The position numbers and the translations under genes are program-made. The notes under the pieces were generated by a model. The model was given only the letters and a program-made list of their open reading frames with translations. It did not search any database and was not told where the DNA came from. Below are positions 36,724 through 48,900 of a stretch of DNA of 64,000 nt, piece after piece; the first letter of the stretch is position 1; the number at the start of each line of letters is the position of its first letter. Origin of the DNA: Monilinia fructicola (taxonomy: Eukaryota; Ascomycota; Leotiomycetes; Helotiales; Sclerotiniaceae); contig VICG01000012.1 in the NCBI GenBank assembly GCA_008692225.1, positions 992,001 through 1,056,000 on the forward strand, given 5' to 3'.

Positions 36724-38063
36724 ATGGGTAGAGAATTATCAGAATGCACAGAGAAGAAGGCCAACAATTGGGCCAAGCCTTCGAAGGTTGACAAGAAGAA
36801 AGAAGTATGCACATCAAATCCCTCTCCTCTGTGGCAATCTTTTAACATATCTTTTCTTTAGAAAGATGCCAAGACATATATACAGCACTTGGCTGATAAA
36901 GAGCGAGCATTCAGCGCTGCTTCCAGAAGAGGCGATCGCAAAGGCATTGAAGGCCGGATGAAATCTGCTCAACAAGCCTCAGCGGTACACAAACTGAGAA
37001 CCGGTAGAGCCTTGAAAATCACAGAGGACATTGTATTGGGAGATCAAATGTACGAAGAGGAGGCAAGCCCAACAGCAATATTCAGGAGTAGTCACCAAAT
37101 TTCCATGCATCATCAAGCTCTTCCTGCTGTCACCTATGATGGACTAGCCCAACATTTGCGCGATAATCCTGCAATCAAAGACAACCTCGTAACTTTGATT
37201 AACATTGCTCACGGACAGCCCATGGAAGAACCAACTGATCCCAAAATGACGATGGAGATGTCACTATTTATACAAACTACTCAATCGCTGCCGAGTCAAC
37301 AAAAACTTGTTGAACAACTATCACATGAGCAAATTTGTACTGAGGATCTTGCCAGACAACTACTTACTCAACAGTATCACTACCAACAACTTGAATGTCG
37401 ATTCCAACAACTTCAACGACAACTCGCCGAAGAATCCATCGCCCAATCAACTTCTGGAAGTTTTAATGAGCCTCTCATGTCTCAAGTTCCTACTGCTGGA
37501 CCAGGTCAGAAAGATGGCTGAAGATGCCAAGAAGCTCCAGAAGGCCCATCAGCAATCCGTGTCCACAAGTACTGAACTTTGCGAGGTGACTCCACCCCAC
37601 AAAATATGCCGACGCCCTCGATGAGCCGAAACTCAAGCTCTGAACAAGGCATGTCATCGCCATTGCTGAACAAATGCCAAGTCATGGGCGGTACATGACA
37701 CCTATGAGTAGAGAGGAAAGCAATCACAGTCAACAAAGCGACCACTCGAATACGTTAGCGCATCACGCCTTTGTCCACAGATCAAAAACCAAGGATGCAT
37801 CATCATCGATTTGCAACCGCAATATTCACCTCGCTTCAACAAACTCGCCATCAAAATCAACAGGGCCTCTATCCCAGCGTCTCGACCACTCAATATCTCA
37901 GATGCCCCAAGCCGAAACCCAAACCTTTGGCAATTTCGAGCCGGTTCCTTTGCGCCGATTTCTTCAGGAGCGAGTAACACATCCAGCAATATTCAATATA
38001 TCATTAGCACATAATGGTGATGATGGGTTTGGCCAATTTCCAATGGCAGCTTCGAAACAGTGA
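36724..38063 (+). CDS. Unrecognised fungal protein, frame-broken C-terminus
   Basis: Exons 36724-36804 and 36862-37521 give 246 residues with a clean junction (GTATGC donor, TTTAG acceptor). The N-terminus is basic and polar (MGRELSECTEKKANNWAKPS), followed by a helical Lys/Arg-rich stretch (HLADKERAFSAASRRGDRKG), a middle region with SLFIQTTQSLPSQQKLVEQL, and a Gln-rich predicted coiled coil (LLTQQYHYQQLECRFQQLQR). I do not recognise a family. After the stop at 37521 further coding-like segments continue in other frames: VRKMAEDAKKLQKAHQQS, then TPQNMPTPSMSRNSSSEQG, then MTPMSREESNHSQQSDH, to about 38063. The intact gene probably has a Ser/Gln/Asn-rich tail, interrupted here by about three single-base shifts, the first near 37490. 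The long leader upstream suggests complex regulation. Confidence 0.6.
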
Positions 38064-38870
38064 AAAATCTAGAGGATGTTGGTATTCACCGATTGGTTTG
38101 ATTTCGGCAATAGCGAGAACGGTTACTACAACAGTGAGGACAGCTACTAGCGAGAGATAATTTTGGTGTCATGGAGTTACTTGTTGATGTTTGATTAAAA
38201 TGGGATGCTATGCTCGGCGGGCAATTTGGGAGTGCTTACGGGTACGGCGAAAACGGGAACTTGGCCGGATCGGGTATTTGGAAAAATATACCCATCGACA
38301 ACAGCATTGGAGTTGATGATCGCCTGGACAGGCTGGGGCATCAGCGGCGACTGATCCTAGCTACCGGGCTATATTTGTTTTTAGGTCACTTCTAGTTAAA
38401 TATTGAGCGCATACACTCGTACGAATTGCACTTTGCTGTCTCTTGCTGATCCTGTACCCATTTTGCAATGTGTTGAATTCCAAAGTGTACTACCACCTAT
38501 CCAAAGCTCTCATGGGCCGGGTACGCACAAGCCATGCCTGGACCAAAAGATACGTTCCCTGAAAACGAAGGCGACAACAAGGATGCTAAAATAAATATAG
38601 CCCAGATCAAAATTCCTCCAGCGAAGGAGACCGAGAATGAGAGACGAAGAGACGATATCTCACACGGCAATATCAAAAAGCCACCTCACACACCCACAAT
38701 CGATCCGCGGAACTCGATGAAGAACAGGGGAATTCCCAAAACAGACGCCCGAAACGTGTAGGTATTCTCGCATCTCAACTTCCTTTATATACACATATGG
38801 AGATCGCTTGTTCTCTCTTGCGATCTTTGGGGGGGCGAGTTTTTCGAAGGCCATGGAATTGCTCACCCGC

Positions 38871-38890
38871 GGGGGGGGGGGGGGGGGGGG
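38871..38890. repeat. G20 homopolymer
   Basis: Twenty G residues in a row. This is long for a nuclear fungal sequence and a likely place for assembly error or polymorphism. Confidence 0.95.
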
Positions 38891-39072
38891 ACCTGACGCT
38901 TAGGTATTCCTGGTGTTCTGAACGATCACACGGGGAGGGGAAAATTAAAATTAAAAGTAAAAAGTAGAAGTAAAAGTAAAAGTAAAAGTAAATAGAAATA
39001 GAAAATAAATAAAAATAAGGTATTCTGCTGGCTGTGAGTATTCTCAGCTGGAGACTCGAGACTGGGACTATG

Positions 39073-39168
39073 GGAAAGTCGAAAGTCGAAAAGCGAAAGT
39101 CGAAAGTCGAAAGTCGAAAGTCGAAAGTCGAAAGTCGAAAGTCGAAAGTCGAAAGTCGAAAGTCGAAA
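39073..39168. repeat. GAAAGTC heptanucleotide array
   Basis: About thirteen copies of the 7-bp unit GAAAGTC, one with a GAAAAGC variant near the start. Confidence 0.95.
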
Positions 39169-40579
39169 CGGAAATGAACGATGAATGATGACGGGCCTCA
39201 GTGCGAGAAAAAATTCCAGCAGGCCATGTGTTCGAGCGCGCGAACCACGAACCATGAATCATGGCCATGGACATGGACCACGAACACTAGCCGTGTACTC
39301 ATCTCTCCTCGCACTCTCCCCAGTGGGGTGGGGGCCCTTGTCAAGCGATGGCTCGCTTGGATGGATATACGGCGTGGATTTCCTTTTCATTGTTTTCCTT
39401 TTCTTTTGTCTTCTCCTTTTGTCTTCTCCTTTTTTGTTTTCCTTTTTTCTTTCTTTCTTTCTTTTTTCTTTTTTTGGAGAACGCGGGCGTCAGGGGCGGG
39501 AGATGAGCCTGCAGGGGAGAAAACGGGAAACGGGAACGGGAACGGGAACGGGAGGCGAGGAGATGGGGAAACGGCGTGCGGGTGTCGATGGCGTACACTA
39601 TGCAGACGACGAGATCGACAGGTCGCCGTATGGTTTGGTGGGGAGATTGTTTTAGCAGGCAGGAGGAGGGGGGGGAGGGGGGGGTTGAGACACGAGGCTG
39701 GAAAAAGAAAGGGAGAGGAGGAGAGGAGAGGGAGGAGAGGCGATTCGGGGGGGTGGGAGGTGGTGCGAGAGAGGATTTGTGATCTTGTGACTTGTGGTCT
39801 CGTCTCTGTGCATGTAGATGGAAACTTGTTCGAGATGCTTCTTGGCTGCGACTGTGACATGATTGGGATGATGTGTGATGGGAGCTTGATCTTGATCATC
39901 ATGTGATGATGTGAAACCCTCCGGTCTTGGGGGGCGCTATGAGGAGGGCAGAAGGTAAAAATGGATAAACATGATATTGAACATTAAAGTACTGGTGGAG
40001 TTACTCACTCCATATCACATCCATCCATCCGTGCGCTCTGTCACCTCATGTCAATTTTCTATCCCTCAAATTCAATTTCATCTTCATGTCCATCTTTGAT
40101 TTATTCTATTCTTATTCTTTCTATACAATCAAGCAATGCTCGCGACCCTACTCCCAGCGAGAGGTAATACACACGCAAGTATTACCATGATCTAATGTGT
40201 AAGCGGTGCTTGAAACCAAAGATCAAAAGAACAAGTTGCGCGCGCTCGCATCGGGATATCATGCTATTCCATCCCATTTCATTCGTCAATCATATCATGT
40301 CATACCAAAGGCAAATCATCAATATAAAATCCACCGCTCATACCTCCGAATAGCTGCTTTCCATAACGTAACCTTCCCACACCATCCCAATTAACCCATC
40401 CATACAAAGTCGATCCATATTCTCAAGAGACTTTACAGGTATTTCTGTGGCCATCTAATGACAATTGAGAAGTGACACCCGTTCTATCCCCATCCGTCTT
40501 CGGCATAATATGTCTCTGATTCACATGTTCCGCACGTTTTTACTTCTCCATCTCCATTTCCAATCCTTCATGATGCACC

Positions 40580-43500
40580 TCAACCCCATCTTCCAGAGTT
40601 TTCGGCCCACGAATTTGTACCCGTCACAGGAGGTAAACTCGGCATCTCCACGTCCCTCAGTTCCCTATGCACCGCTCCTACCAAGTCCGTCACATCTGCA
40701 CTCCGTACATAGCCAAGATAATAAGGCGTGCCACTTACACCAGCAGCTTCATGTTTCGAAGATTCTGCGACGATCACGCACTTCGGTTACATATTCATCG
40801 TTATATTCTCTCCAGATATCATTCTCAAAATCGTATATGTAGATCCAGTAATGACCACCACCAGCTTCACCACGGTGAATAAAAACAGTTTGAAGTTTGT
40901 ATTCATATTTTGTCATGTTGGTGAATTGCTCGTTTCGCTTTTGTTTGAGGAGTTGGATTTCTTCGTTGTTTCTCTCAATCTTTGGTTCAATTCGACTTGG
41001 CGTTCGTCAAGTAGTGTAACGCAAGTCTGCATCAACTTCGATATCATCCATCTCCTGTAAAATTTTAGTAAAGTTATGTGCTGCAGAAAGAGCATCGCAA
41101 ACGGAAAAATTTCTTCTGCTGCTTTCTCTTGTCCGAGGGACTTTTGTCGCTCTTCCAAAATATTAATACGGGTTTTCCATTTCATGCTTCTTGACGACGG
41201 CGCATCAGAGGAGATTCAGGATCTTCGGAGTCCATGTATCTATCAAGGTATATCGTCTCTGGAAATACTACTGCATTTCTGTTCTTATACGCCGTATGCT
41301 TGACATTGTCGTAACGTGTACGTTGAATTTGTACTTGCAGTATTGGAGGTAATTTAGTAATGGATGCATATTGTGGCTGAACAGTACCATCGATGTGTAC
41401 TTGCTGTTCATCGAATACAACATCCAAAGCTTCATAAATGTCTCGAGATTTGTTTTCGTCAGGGAAAATAATGAGATTCGCCCAAGGTTCAACTTTTTTC
41501 TCAAGCTTTTGCGACTTTCGGAGATATGAGGCATTCGCACCATAGAATGTGTCTCTGATATTGTCGATTTGCTCGCCAGAAACGGGATCGATGCTTGTAG
41601 GCCTTATAGCACATTGCAACGAAACATCACGTTTCGAGATAACCTCTGTAACATCCTGCTGAGATCCAAATTTCCATAAATCATCATCGGTGATGACTTC
41701 TTTTATGATCCTTTGTCTGTATCGAAAGGCCACCCTTATTTCTTGGAGGAACTGGAGGCGGCTTATCTGGCGCGGCGAGGATAAAATCTGATGCAGGGGA
41801 TACCGATCTCCATTCACCATGACAGCGTCATCAAAAGTACTACTGGTGTCTTCTGTCTTAGTGTCCCAGACCTTTCTGTGGCGTCACTAGTCTTTCCTAA
41901 AACATCAGAATACGGAGGTAAACCATCTATATCTGGTGCATCCACCAACGTCCCTTCACTACTGTCGTCACGCTGACTTGAGTCCTTATCTTCAGGCCGA
42001 TCAATCATTTCAATATCATCATCGGTTGGAGGCGGAGGAAAGTTTACCGCTGGGGGTTTCTGGTCCAAAAACAGGGCTCATCAAAAGAAGCGATATTTGG
42101 CGGACCATTTGGGCTACTAATAGAAGCTCGACGAAAATTTGCTTCAGCTGCCGAGCTGAATATAGTCAACTCGGCCAACTCTCTAGTAGGTTTGATAGAT
42201 CTTGTTGGGGCAGTCTTCAAATTTTCAAACAGGTCGTGTAACTCCGTCACGACTATTCACACATTAGTAAAACAACACCTACTCAAGAAAATTTTACATC
42301 ACTCACATTTCTGCGCTTTGATGATCTCGGCTTTACTCACAGCGCGACCTCCAACACGCTTCTTCTTGATATCCTCTTCATTGAGGGGCATGCGGTTTTG
42401 TTCGAAATTCATGACTACTCTCGAACAGACTTTACCGTATAGTAATACTGAAGAAGACTATTTAGGTAGCAAGTGTTCCCAATGTTGTCTAGGCCAACAG
42501 GCTGGTTAACGGTTGACTTCGCTGCTTGGATATCTGCATTGGGATCGTCGAGTTTTCCTTAGCAGATAACTGCTTTGACGATCGTGAGCTATTACCCGAA
42601 ATGCTTCTGTGTAGCTATCCGATGATCCGGTAGGGGCTCCAGTCCTCAAGCTTTCGTAAAGGCCAGTACAGTATCATCCGGAGCCGTTCTATCGTTGATT
42701 TGGAGTCGATTGTAAGCCTCACCAAACGTCAAGATTTGAAGCTTCAGTTCCTGACTCCATAGAAGTAGCCGCACGCTGCAGCGTATAGTCATCGCCACGC
42801 TGGTTAGCGATAGCTCGTAAGGCTTTCGCGACTTTATTCTTATCGCCCTCAAAAGACTATTCGAAGGTTAGTTGGGAATTCATAAATACCCTTTATTCAC
42901 ATCTGAAACATCAACATACCATTGCAACTGCAGCGGCTTCTATACTATCGGATGCAGTATCTGACGACACGTTTAGAAATTCAAAGAGCTTCTTCAAAGG
43001 TCATTGTCCTATCGTTCGCTACAGCTTCGATAGCAATACTCTGTCTATCTTTTGCTATCACAAGCAGGCAGTCGCGAGCCTCCTCCTTTTGCCGAGGAGC
43101 AGAATCAACACGAGATTTGTAAAACACAATAATATAGTCGTCGGCTTCGTCCTTGGTATCACTTCTTTGTAGCGCGAAGAATGAGTAAGCTTTCTCAATA
43201 TCTTTCAGGCTAGCTTCGCCAGTAGACAGGATCATTGTAGCCTTCATTTGTAGATCAGAACTACGGCGTCCATTTCCAATTTCCCTCAAACAGTCCAGAT
43301 AGTATGGTTTGTTTTTACGGGTCACATTCACATTGCCGGTCATAGCTCCATGCTAATAGGTCATCTGTGAATCGCTCCATTGCCCCTAAACTGGCGTAAT
43401 GAGGATGCTCTACTGCATCTACAACTTGAACAGCATCTCTGTCTCTTTTAGGATAGTCTTTGCAAAGCTAGGTATTGTCTAATCTCTGGCATAGCGGCGG

Positions 43501-44651
43501 AGATATAGCTGAGAGGTTGAATTACCGGTAACTTTTTCTCTTCATCTGGTCGTTCGAGCATGAGCTGGTAGAGTTCGCACTTAACATCGTCTATGAATTC
43601 ACGATTCTCATCATCTACAACAGGCAAAGTCCAATATTGAGCGAATTCCTCCTGCTACGCTAGTTAGTGTTATGATAAGATTAAAGAGGGAGCTTCAAGA
43701 TGTGCCAGGAAGCACAAGATCTAGTAGATGATAGTGGGATACATACTTCGGACTGGGATGACTCTCCCAACTTAAAGTTCAAAATCCCAAATAACTCAAA
43801 AGGCTGTCACAATCATTTCCAAATGCCAATCTGAACTTCTTATTCCTCCTCGCAATCTGCTTTTTTAGTCTGGCCTCCTGCGTCGTGTAGATATGTACGA
43901 AGATTGCTGAGAACCTGGATTGGATATAACGGCCTATGTCCCTCGAATCTTGTGGGATTTGATTCAATTTCTTTTTGCCCGCGAACTAGAATATCCTGCC
44001 GATTTATCAAGAGAGAGACCATGCTCGTAGACAACCTAGGTGGCTGTATTTTGATCTCAACTTTGACTGGACAAGTGGCCGAGGTGCACGCAAACTGATG
44101 TACCACCAACTTGTACGCGTCTTTTGAGTCCTTCGATAATTTAGAATCAAGTACTCGAAAGTGATGAAGCGGATTCTCGGGATCGTTGAATTACAAGGAG
44201 TTTGTCCATCTTTCCAGTCTCGAAAATCTACCGTAATCACAAAATGACATCGGCATTGAGAAAGTAAGCAGCTTTCTTGTAAATAGTTGTGCGATCGGGT
44301 TCCTGATGTGGAGGCAGAGTTGACGTATCGGGTTTCTCATGTGGAGGCGGAGTTGACGTTTGTGATTCTTTGGTACAAAAGGTAATGGCGACAATAGGAG
44401 CCACGATCAACATACGTGCCATTAAATATTGGCGCAGGGTCTATGAGAATGTGTTTACCGGTCTTTGCGCTTGTTCGCAAATCATAATCAAGCAGATCAT
44501 TCAATAACCTGGGCGCCGACTTCCCTGAATGAATAAACATCATTAGCCAGCTTTCAATACGTGCGAAAACCTTCACTTCTCCAAAGTTGAAAGGTGAATG
44601 CGTCGCAGAACTTGCCTGGGCCAGGGTTCTTCTTGTAATCAAACATAGCAC
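40580..44651 (-). CDS. UBP2-type deubiquitinase, multiply frame-broken
   Basis: Minus-strand segments rebuild a large ubiquitin-specific protease of the UBP2 (USP25/28-like) family. The order is: N-terminal [33 protein letters not shown] and [20 protein letters not shown] (44250-43900); [53 protein letters not shown] and [18 protein letters not shown] (42700); the Cys box [19 protein letters not shown] (about 42510-42450); [37 protein letters not shown] (41300); and the His box [19 protein letters not shown] (about 40850). Catalytic Cys and His are present. At least six single-base shifts separate these segments, for example after PCN (about 44183), before [10 protein letters not shown] (about 43888), at YLAL/KDYPKRD (about 43467), before NKPYYLDC (about 43320) and after VKSVRE (about 42418). 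The family deubiquitinates substrates in Rsp5-linked pathways. Either this copy is dead or the sequence has errors. Confidence 0.78.
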
Positions 44652-45489
44652 CTCTCACTTATCTGCCGTTCACTCTGTCTATTGATAACCTTGGAATAGT
44701 ATGCAGTTCGTGACCAGCTGAAGTGGTCTGGTCCAACTTAGTTACCCCCGCCTTTGGAAGGTTGTGAAGTTGAGTTTATGACGATAAGTTGGAAGATAAG
44801 TTAGGAAATAATAAGTTTAATAGGTTGGCAGGTATTTGCCAGGGTTCATTTCAGAGGGGCGGTTGAAGATGAATAAAAACCTTGTGCCCGCCGAAGTACG
44901 CGGGTACAAATTTTGGTTGTCTGAATGTGTAACAGTAGCTGGAGTTCAGTGGTTCAGTGGTTCAGTGGTTAGATAGTTCGGTAGGTAGTTGTACCTCCAA
45001 ATTTGGCTAGAAAGAGTACAACTGGAAGCAGCAAAAAGAATGGACACAGGAGCATCAATAAGGTTTGTGATTTAAGGAAGAGAAATGTATGATGATGTTC
45101 TTGTCAAGTCCTGTGTGATTTGTGGGCAAATGTGTATTCAATTATATCCATGGATGGATGGATGTATGCTCATCTAATAGAAAAGGTACAGATGAGAGAC
45201 AGATGAAAGAGAGAGAGAGAGTGGTGGGTGAGTTGTGGGTTGGTTATAATTATCCATCTGCCTGCATTTTGCTGGCTTGCTTGAAAGCTTAGGTTCCTTG
45301 TAGATGGGTGATGACGGAAATAACTAATCCCTAGCCCGATACAAGTCAATGGTGGCGGCTAACTTTACACACCGAAGCGTTTAGCGGCATCTTCCGTCAA
45401 AAAACCCCGGATCTATGAACCTCTAGTCAACGACATAGTGACTTTTAATATATCCATTTCAATTATTGACTTTCCACATTGCCCCCAAC
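44652..45489. promoter_or_regulatory. Divergent intergenic region
   Basis: It lies between the deubiquitinase (-) and the complex I subunit (+), so it should contain both promoters. It holds three tandem GTTCAGTG copies near 44946-44970. No specific site is claimed. Confidence 0.45.
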
Positions 45490-46222
45490 ATGGCACAGAA
45501 TAGTGAAGTCTACCACCCCAAAGATGCTCTCAAGGCAGGCATTAACGGCGCCCTAATTACTGGCACGGCTTGGTGCTTTGGCTTCCGCGTTCAAAATAGT
45601 TTACACAAGAAGAATATCGGGGCAATGGGTGTCTTTACTAGGACAGGAGGCACAGCTTTTTCATATTCAGTAAGCAAGGCAAATCGAATCCTGTGGGCGG
45701 TTATCATGTTAATTCTTTCCAGCTGCGATGGGAGGAACATATGAATTTACAAAATACGCATCTGCCAATTTGCGAGAGAAAGATGACACTTACAACTCTG
45801 CGATTGGAGGATTTCTGGCTGGTTCAGTCCTTGGATTGAGATGTGAGCGCCCGCACAAATCTCTCGCGATCAATTAATGCTAATAAATTGATAGTTGGAA
45901 CAACCCCTGCAGTTCTTGGATTCGGTGCCTTGACCGCGGTTGTGCTCAGTGCATTCAATTATACTGGCGGTAGTCTTGGGGGATATAAGAGAGGTCCAAA
46001 TGAGGATGAGTTTGAGCGAAAGGAACATCTGAGGAGAAACCGCAGGATACCTGTTGAACAGACTCTGGCAGAGTTGGGCGAGGGAAGAGGTATGCTTATT
46101 CGCCTATCTTGAAGAACATTTGACTAATTACTTAAAGGTATATATGGACCGGGCTATGACGAGAGGAAGAAGGGAGAAGAATCAAGGAAAGATACGGTAT
46201 CGATGTACCAGCTAGTTCTTAA
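45490..46222 (+). CDS. Complex I accessory subunit, NDUFA11/21.3-kDa type
   Basis: Predicted exons are 45490-45669, 45723-45842, 45895-46089 and 46138-46222. The protein belongs to the Tim17-like membrane family and matches the fungal 21.3-kDa subunit of mitochondrial NADH:ubiquinone oxidoreductase: FTRTGGTA, AMGGTYEFTKYASANLREKD, AIGGFLAGSVLGLR, FNYTGGSLGGYKRGPNEDEF, RIPVEQTLAELGEGRGIYGP. Two one-base shifts break the frame. One more T in the T-run at 45657-45661 would join exon 1 to exon 2 as GGTAFFIFTAMGGTYEF, the family sequence. A shift between about 46150 and 46180 would give the expected end IKERYGIDVPASS. As written the frame runs on in exon 4 to a different tail. No cleavable presequence is expected for this family. 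Confidence 0.83.
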
Positions 46223-47109
46223 AGCACCTTGTATTCATAATATGGAGACCTCGAACGGCAATGTACATATGTTTAGGGCTTGCAAATCACTTTGAAACTG
46301 TAGGCTTTACGGAACGTAAAAGTCTTTATACCAGGTTTATTAGCTGATGGCGACCTCATTATGTTGGCTAATTTAGCAACATATAAAAACTGGAGGATAT
46401 TTAAAAACGCTCTAGAGCACCAGTGAACAGTTTCGAGAGCCTGCTCCCGCGCAGAAAGAGGCAGCACAATCGGCAGGTTTTTCATCACCTACACGAAACT
46501 GTACCAACAGCTGAATCCAGAAAGCATTATTACAATCGTGTACGTAGCTGTAAAATTGGACTAGCCCAAACTTGTAGCCTCTTTTCCCTCTCGCTGATAG
46601 TCACGTGCCATATACACGAGTAATCATCGAGACTACTGCCGGCAAATACTGACTATTGATTCAACCCCGCAATGCTCGTTCATCCCCTCATTGATCGACA
46701 ATACGAGAAGCACACAGCTAAGGGATCACCGATTGCTATAAACTTATTATAAACTCTCAGACCTTCCATTGTGAAAGAAAGGACGGTTTATATTCTGCTC
46801 ATAGAGAAAGTACGGTTCATATTCTCCTCATATCTCCCCACACTTCATACTTGATACTACCTGGGTACTCGTATATTATATCAAGGTCGTACGGCTCCGC
46901 TATCAGCCGAGAAGTGGTGTGCTAGAAGTATCAAATCATCCGCCTCCACCTCTACTCCTTTTATAAGCCGCTGAAGTCATCATTCACTCAATTTCTGTGG
47001 CAAATCGAGTTGTTAAAACCCATAAATTTTGTTTCTTGCGGCGAGAAGACTTGCTATACTGCATTAAAGTGGGCTTTTTATATACTACAATAATAAATCT
47101 ATTGGTAAA
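46223..47109. other. Intergenic region
   Basis: No gene is supported. Short duplicated text GAAAGnACGGTTnATATTCT occurs at about 46779 and 46807. The rest should contain the UTR and promoter of the TBCC gene. Confidence 0.5.
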
Positions 47110-48444
47110 ATGGAGAAGGCAATACCTGCTGTAATTCGTGCGCCGTTCAACCAATCCGCAGGATCGTCCCAGGATGTCAAGGAACGCTTCTATCGACACT
47201 TTCAAGAAGAGGTGACAGGCAAGTCAATATCTACTTGGCTTCAGATTAGGAACTCAAAATTGCTAATGTTTTACCAGATCTTCAAGAGAGAATAGGCCGG
47301 CTCACAAATCTCTCCTTAGTTGGAGGGGAGAGGCAAGATGCCACAGACCACTGCCTTGCCAGTATTACAAGGCTATCAAATGAGGTTGCCGATGCCAATG
47401 ATTATCTTCCAGCATATGACCAGCGAACTTATTCTCAGGCGAGCATATACCTGTAGATTAATGTATCTTGTGCTAATGATGACTAGGCCATTAAAGCTCT
47501 CTCAGAGAATCTTCAAGAAGCTAAATCTAAGGCTGCACCAAGAACTAAGTTTCGCTTCACAACTACAAGCAAGAACAATTCCGTAGTTTCTATCAACGAT
47601 GCTGCTCAGCTAGCCCAGCAAAGCCTTGGTGCTACTAATTTGAAGCCATCCCTTTTGTCTTCCACAGAATCATCAATGGCTACGACGCCAGCTAATCTGA
47701 TGACACCACCCGGTGAAGACAGTGCTAGAGACACTGTCGGGGACTTACCCTCCTTCCCAAAGAACTATAACACCGAGATGGCCAATGCCCCAGGTCCAAT
47801 TCGAAAGCCAAGTTTCTCAGAAGCAAGCACTATCAATATCACAGGTCACAACGGTCTTCACATAATCCTACCTTCCTCGGCATCCCGTGCAACTTCTTCC
47901 GGGGCTATAACAAAACTTAACAGATGTATCGTTGATATGTCAGTACCGACGGCGAATGGAGCCCCTTTTGCTGGACTTGCCTTGAAGAACATCAAGCATT
48001 CTTTAGTAATAGCTGGGCATGTTGCAGGAGCAGCTCACATTACCGGTATTGAAGATAGCATAATCGTCGTCGCGTCAAGACAAGTCAGAATGCATGAGTG
48101 TAAAAATGTGGATATATACCTGCATTGTGCTAGCAGACCCATCATTGAGGACTGTAGCAATGTCAGATTTGCACCTATCCCGGAGTCACAGGTCAGTAAG
48201 CCATGATGCTAAGCTACTCACAGAATATTAACACCATGTTTAGAATGTTACGGATGGATCCGTCAAGAACCAATGGGACCAAGTTGATGACTTTAAGTGG
48301 CTCAAAGTAGAGCATAGCCCAAACTGGAGTATCTTACCAGAAGAGGAGAGATTGAAGGAAGAAATTTGGACAGGTGTTGTGCCAGGAGGGCCCGGGGTTG
48401 GGCTTGATGATATCTTGAAGAGGATTGGGCTCACTGGACGATAA
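47110..48444 (+). CDS. Tubulin-binding cofactor C
   Basis: Exons 47110-47218, 47278-47438, 47487-48191 and 48244-48444 give 391 residues with no frameshift. The N-terminus is a helical bundle typical of TBCC (FYRHFQEEVTDLQERIGRL, NDYLPAYDQRTYSQAIKAL). A Ser/Thr/Pro-rich linker follows, then the C-CAP/cofactor C beta-helix at about 190-345 with KLNRCIVDMS, ASRQVRMHECKNVDIYLHCA and RPIIEDCSNVRFAP. The Arg of ASRQVRMHEC corresponds to the arginine finger known in the family. Cofactor C joins the D and E cofactors and stimulates GTP hydrolysis by tubulin to release the folded alpha/beta dimer. Introns 1 and 2 start with GC (AG|GCAAGT at 47219 and CAG|GCGAGC at 47439) and no GT alternative keeps the frame. 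Confidence 0.92.
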
Positions 48445-48900
48445 CTTTCATTCCCCCTTACGAACATGCCATCATATAGGTAGGCTTTTAATGCAGGACG
48501 GCCACCGATGTCTATAATTTGAACGGTTGGATAATGTGGTAGTGGAGTAATAAATTTTTATTTTATACATGCAGTATTCTTGATATTGTATGATATCCAT
48601 AAGCATTGCAACTGAAGAATGGTGCCCCCCACTTGAGCTTTCCAACCCCCTCCCGATTGTTTACGCCAATGACTTTGCAATCAATCCCGCGCCATTCCAT
48701 TGCTGAGATGCCCTAGGAAGATTGCGGCTCGATCCTGAACGTGTTTGCAGTGGCGTACCTCACAAGGTGTTCTATCATCTTGAGCAACCCGACTGGTTCC
48801 GTTGGAATGAGACGTGTTTCCCGATAGGAAAGTCATGCTTGCTTGCTTGCTCGTTTTCCATTTTCTCTTTATTTTTCCTCTTTCCTAATTATCCACCCTC
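48445..48900. other. Convergent intergenic region
   Basis: This is the shared 3' region of TBCC (+) and MED9 (-). Nothing beyond presumed UTRs is visible. Confidence 0.5.

Larger units (their letters stand above)
38064..40579. other. Intergenic low-complexity region
   Basis: A 20-base G run (38871-38890), a GAAAGTC array, G/A-rich and T/C-rich blocks (39380-39480, 39520-39770) and no recognisable gene. ORFs of 150-240 codons here are by-products of biased composition. Confidence 0.6.

Noticed and set aside
38926..39906. ORFs up to 241 codons on both strands
   Set aside because: They come from GAAAGTC repeats and G/A- or T/C-biased blocks; several frames are open at once and no motif is seen.
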